A DNA stretch of 64,000 nucleotides from Ustulina deusta (lineage: Eukaryota; Ascomycota; Sordariomycetes; Xylariales; Xylariaceae): the NCBI GenBank assembly GCA_023159155.1, contig JAJNNX010000040.1, positions 434,001 to 498,000 on the forward strand. The letters are read 5' to 3'. Below the pieces are notes generated by a model, which made no database searches, was not told the origin of the DNA, and saw only the letters and a list, made by a program, of their open reading frames with translations. Positions within the stretch are counted from its first letter, which is position 1, and each line of letters begins with the position of its first letter. Shown here in pieces: positions 59,956-64,000 of this stretch. The translations under genes were made by a program, and so were the position numbers.

Positions 59956-61599
59956 TAATAAGTTATACTTACTATAATATATAACAATACTAAAAATAAA
60001 TATATAATTATAAGTTTTAATTAAAATAATAATAAAAATAATAAAAATACTAAAAAAACTACTAAACTTATTAACTTAGCATAAACAACTAAAAAAGAAA
60101 TTTAAAATTTTTAAATTATACTACAAAAAAAAAAAAAATCACTACAGCTAAAAACTACTAAACATAATACTACTCCTATTAAAAATAGTACTTAAAAAAA
60201 GATATTATACTAAAAAAAATTAATTAAGATAAAAAAAACAATAGGAATACTAAAAATAACAAATTAAATATTAAAAATTAAAAATAACTAACTATTATTA
60301 TTAGATTGTTTAAAAAAATAATAATAATAATAATAATAAAAATAATAATAATATTTTTAATTATTTGTTTAATTTTAATAAAAACAAGTTTTATATAGTA
60401 CTATATAGCTATAAAAAATAAATATTATATAACAGTAATAACTTAGAAAGCAATATTTATAGCAAAAAAAAAGCTAGAAACAATAACTAATAAAGCATTT
60501 ATAATAGGTCTAATAGTAGCTTAGCAATATTGAAAAAACTATATAATAAAACAAATAACTTTAATAAAGCTATTGTTTGCTTTAATAATAAAATAGATAA
60601 GTTTAACTTTTTTTATAACTTAGTTATTAAAAAGTTTAATAAACTATTTAGTAAAAATAACAAGAGATTTTTTATAACTAATAGTTTTATATAAAGCTTT
60701 AAAACTAAATATATAAATATTACAAAAGCTAAAAATTAAAAAAAGTATAAAAATCTTTATTTTTTAATAGAACTAATATTTTAGCTTTTAGGTTTATATT
60801 TTTAAATAATAACTTTAACCTAATAATTATAGAACAACTAACAAAGCTTAATTAAATAAACTTAATATAAGTTAAGTTTAACTATAAAAAAACTATAGGT
60901 AATTTTAACAAATTTATTAATTAGCTTTATATTTATTTAAAAAAGCGTATTAATAATTTTAAAAAAAAATATTACAAAAAAGTTAATTTAATACTATATA
61001 AAACCAGCTTAACAATTTAAAAGCTTAACTTAATAGCTATAAAATTAAATTTAAGCAATAAAACAAAACTATTGCTAAACTAGCTACGTAAATCAACAAG
61101 CTTAACTTTAATAATAATAAAATAACTAAAAGAATTAATATTATTAGACTTTAATTATAAAAAGTTATACGTACTACTAAAATATATAAAAAGAACGCTA
61201 AAAATATTTTTAAGCAAGTAATAGAAGTGCTTAATAACTATAAAAATATTTTTAATAAAATAAAGTAAAGCTTTGTTAAATTAAACAAAATTATAAAAAT
61301 AATAAAAAAGTACAAAAACTAGAAAAGTTAAAAAAAACAAGTATTATGTGTTGCATAACAAAAGAAATTAAAAATATTAAACTATAAAAAGCATTTATAA
61401 CTTAGGACAGGTAGCTTTATTTAAAAGAAAAGGTATTTAATAAGTATAACTATAAATATGTTAGCTATAGCTATAAATATATTTATTATATCTATAAGTA
61501 AGTAAATGTTCTTATGATTTTATATTTAAAAAAAAAAGATTATTTATTTATATTTTATATAATAATTGTTATCCTTAATAAGTGACTGAATCGCTGTAA

Positions 61600-62442
61600 C
61601 ACTAGTTATTATTAAAGATTATAATAAAAATTAAGATATAAAACTTTTTAATTATAAATTCTAATAGTAAAGAATATAAATTTAAATTACTTTAATAAAT
61701 TTCAAATATTTAAAAGATTATATATAACATTATAACGTTTATCTAAAAATAATATAAGTTTTAATAACTTGATTAGATTTTTAAAATTTAAAATATTATA
61801 AAGGTTTAACTAAATTTTTAATTTATTTAATTTTTATAAAATATATAACTTGTTTTATATTAACTAACTATAAAAAATAAGCAATAATGTTTTATTATAA
61901 TAGATCCAACTATTATTTATAAATAAGAATATTAATAATAAAAGAAAATTGAAACTTAAATAAATTAAGCGGTTAAAATAAAATAAAAAAACAAAAGATT
62001 GCAATTTTTAATTATTAAAAAAAAATATAACTTTAATAATATTGAATATATAGCTTAAAACTTAATTAATTTAAAAAAAACTATAAAAACAAATATATAT
62101 TATATTAATAAACAAATTCATGAATAATTATAAAAATAATAATAAAATAATATATAAAAAATAATATATATTTTATATTATTAGTAACTTTAAATAAAAA
62201 CTATGTTTAAAGTTTTAGTTTTAAAAAAAGTAGTATATAAATTAAGATAGTTTTATTAGATTTTAAAAAGATCTTAAGTTTATATTAGTAATAAAATAAT
62301 TACTTTAACTATAAATTAATAATATAGCTTTATAGCTATTTAAACAAACTTTATATTTATTTTTTTTCTTTTTTTACTTTAGAGTTTTTGTTTATAGTTT
62401 TAATATATTAGCTATAAAAGCTTTATTTAATTGATTGTAATA
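61600..62442 (+). mobile_element. Second gypsy-like 3' fragment with LTR
   Basis: About 61620-62230 resembles the last ~0.7 kb of the first gypsy-like element (about 56880-57560). It is followed by a purine tract and an LTR-like stretch at about 62234-62442 with the shared TTAGAGTTTTTGTTTATAGT region. It forms the right edge of the A+T block. Confidence 0.55.
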
Positions 62443-62704
62443 ATATATATATATATATAACTTTTATAGCTTAGTTAGCTTAATTATTAATATATAATAA
62501 ACCTAGATATAAAAATTAAAGATTAACTTAACAAATTAAAAATAATAATTATTATTTTATTATATTTATAAAACCTTATAAAATATATATATAGTATAGT
62601 AAAAAGATCTTATAATATTATATAGGTTTTTAGTAAGTTTATCTCAAACTTTTTAATAAAGTGCTAGTTAGTAGTAATAGATGTTCTTGCGCCGAGATTA
62701 CTTG

Positions 62705-62723
62705 TTATGCCGTAATGGCATAA
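62705..62723. repeat. 7-bp perfect inverted repeat
   Basis: TTATGCC and GGCATAA separated by GTAAT. It lies just outside the A+T block edge. Confidence 0.6.
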
Positions 62724-63270
62724 TAAGGCTAATATACGCGGAGGCTGCAACACTTGCAGTCCCTTGGTCTTTTGGCGCAATGGTGACGCTCGGCAATTCG
62801 TCCCAACATTACTTCTAAGGAAATATAGCATGATATAGGATACCTGATGTATAGTTGCAACGGATACAAAGTTTTACACCGAACCATTGCATTTGAATCA
62901 CGTAATATAGCAGCGAATGCGGAAAAACCAACCCACTTTTTTAGTCGCGTTGGTTACACGGGTACAGGGATATTAAATGAGGCCCGCGTTTTTTATTATT
63001 TTTATTCTTGTTGTTAATAAAATAGGGAGTACCCGACCAGAAACTTTTAAGAATCAGCTGTTAGGAGGTGGGTAGAGAATAATGGGTGGCCAGCTGGAAG
63101 GTGACACGGCATATCAATACAAAATGGTCGCCAACTAGAAGTGTTGAACGGGTGGCACGGGAGAGTGTACTAAATAATACAAGTATGAAGGGCTCGATAG
63201 AATGCCGGTAATAGTGGGGTGGTACCATTGGAGAGAAACAGCAGAGTGTATAGTTGAGCTTGGAAATCAA

Positions 63271-63278
63271 ATATATAA
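63271..63278 (+). promoter_or_regulatory. Possible TATA box
   Basis: ATATATAA about 180 bp before the ATG at 63457, followed by a CT-rich stretch near 63398-63440 that is typical of highly expressed fungal promoters. Confidence 0.4.
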
Positions 63279-63456
63279 GCTGGTGTTCTTCGCATTGATA
63301 GAGGTGACTTCTTATGAGCTAAACATCACCAAGTGCTTTCAGACCTTTCCCGCTTCTTTGAACCACACCCCAACCCATCACCAGTGATCCATTGGCCCTT
63401 TACCTTTTGACTTTCTTCACAAACTCATCCTTTCGTCGACTCGTCTAGCTGCGGAC

Positions 63457-64000
63457 ATGGCTTCCTGGGAGAATCTCATCAACAAGCGAGTTGCGCTTCT
63501 CAAACTAAGCCTTGCCACTGGGAACTTTACCTCCTTCCACGTTCTTGCGGCAGAAGATGCAAAAGCCCCAATCCCTCTTGCTGATTTGCCACCTGATATC
63601 GGGGAGCATATCAACAACCTCAACGTCGACACAGTCAACACTGGTGAGCAAGATTACAAGGACTTCTCGGACGAAGTGGAGTCCTTGAAGGGACAGCCAC
63701 CAGACGAAGAGGGATGGAAAACCACGATCAACAATTCCGCCACCAGATCCAAAGAAAGAGCCATCGCTGCAATCGAAAAAGTGAGACTGGACGCTCTGGA
63801 CTACATCGGGCAGTTACCCGCGTCCACACGTCAGCCTGCTAGCGATCTTTTTGCCACTGGCTTGAATGCGGTTGCAGCTTTTTTCGAAGAGCTCTATGAA
63901 GGTTTGAAGATAATCATTGACGCCATTGCCGACTTCCTCAGAGGAATATGGACTCAAATCACGAATACTTGGAACGTAATTCAATCCGCCGCCTCGGCCG
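63457..64000 (+). CDS. Unrecognised protein, 5' part only
   Basis: An ATG at 63457 opens a frame that stays open to the window edge (181 codons and one base). Codon use is clearly coding (C or G at many third positions), unlike the A+T block just upstream. The product starts MASWENLINKRVALL and is hydrophilic and charged in the middle, with KERAIAAIEKVRLDALDYIGQL near residues 108-130. It then turns into a run of hydrophobic/amphipathic helices (NAVAAFFEELYEGLKII, then DAIADFLRGIW) near 145-170. No signal peptide is evident. I do not recognise the family. A TATA-like box and CT-rich leader support it as a real gene. The 3' end is outside the window. Confidence 0.75.
   Translation, partial: MASWENLINKRVALLKLSLATGNFTSFHVLAAEDAKAPIPLADLPPDIGEHINNLNVDTVNTGEQDYKDFSDEVESLKGQPPDEEGWKTTINNSATRSKERAIAAIEKVRLDALDYIGQLPASTRQPASDLFATGLNAVAAFFEELYEGLKIIIDAIADFLRGIWTQITNTWNVIQSAASA

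Larger units (their letters stand above)
40270..62640. repeat. A+T-rich block of RIP-damaged retrotransposons
   Basis: About 22.4 kb of very high A+T with abundant TpA and very few G or C, sharply bounded on both sides. No real gene: stops occur throughout, and the longest frame (64 codons near 50.4 kb) is a retrotransposon scrap. Homologous copies inside the block differ mainly by G-to-A and C-to-T, the pattern of RIP. Named elements are listed separately. 40270-41871 and 57818-61600 hold further damaged repeat DNA I could not classify. Confidence 0.9.
62641..63456. other. Intergenic, upstream of the right-edge gene
   Basis: Base composition returns to normal near 62640. No gene supported; short open frames at 63061-63387 are unconvincing. 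It holds a hairpin at 62705-62723 and the promoter of the next gene. Confidence 0.5.

Overview
The window reads as a filamentous ascomycete (Pezizomycotina) chromosome segment. The genes have short introns (48-127 nt) with CTAAC/CTGAC-like branch sites. A multi-modular fungal-type nonribosomal peptide synthetase (NRPS), a HET-domain gene and a 22-kb A+T block with the transition pattern of repeat-induced point mutation (RIP) all point the same way. I cannot assign a genus.

Layout. 1-4982: gene-poor DNA with no gene I can defend. 4983-6353 (-): an intact five-exon aldo/keto reductase. 6354-6951: a ~600-bp divergent promoter interval. 6952-28111 (+): a three-exon NRPS of 6,971 residues with domain order A-T-C-A-T-C-A-T-C-A-T-C-A-MT-T-C-A-T-C. 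It has six modules, an N-methyltransferase in module 5 and a terminal condensation-like (CT) domain, so it should make a partly N-methylated, probably cyclic hexapeptide. 30333-32986 (+): a three-exon HET-domain gene. 33.8-39.9 kb: decayed oxidative enzymes (a P450 N-terminal stub, an internally deleted short-chain reductase, and two dead FAD-linked oxidoreductases of the berberine-bridge type). About 40.27-62.64 kb: an A+T-rich block of RIP-damaged LTR retrotransposons, with a reverse-oriented Ty1/copia-like element nested in a forward Ty3/gypsy-like element and several internal duplications. 62.64-64.0 kb: normal composition returns, with the 5' part of an unrecognised protein-coding gene that runs off the edge.

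How the genes may work together. The reductase and the NRPS share a divergent promoter and are the only intact pair resembling a biosynthetic cluster. The most unusual feature is that adenylation domains A2 and A3, adjacent and similar, both lack the aspartate that normally binds the substrate alpha-amino group and both have YGS in place of YGP. Their hand-read specificity pockets suggest two consecutive non-alpha-amino substrates, anthranilate-like being my leading guess. With the N-methylating hydrophobic module 5, this points to a cyclic hexapeptide with two aryl or beta-type amino acids. The dead oxidoreductases downstream could be lost tailoring genes or the remains of a separate cluster. 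The HET gene between them and the NRPS prevents a firm link.

All gene models, alignments and motif calls were made by eye; no database was searched.
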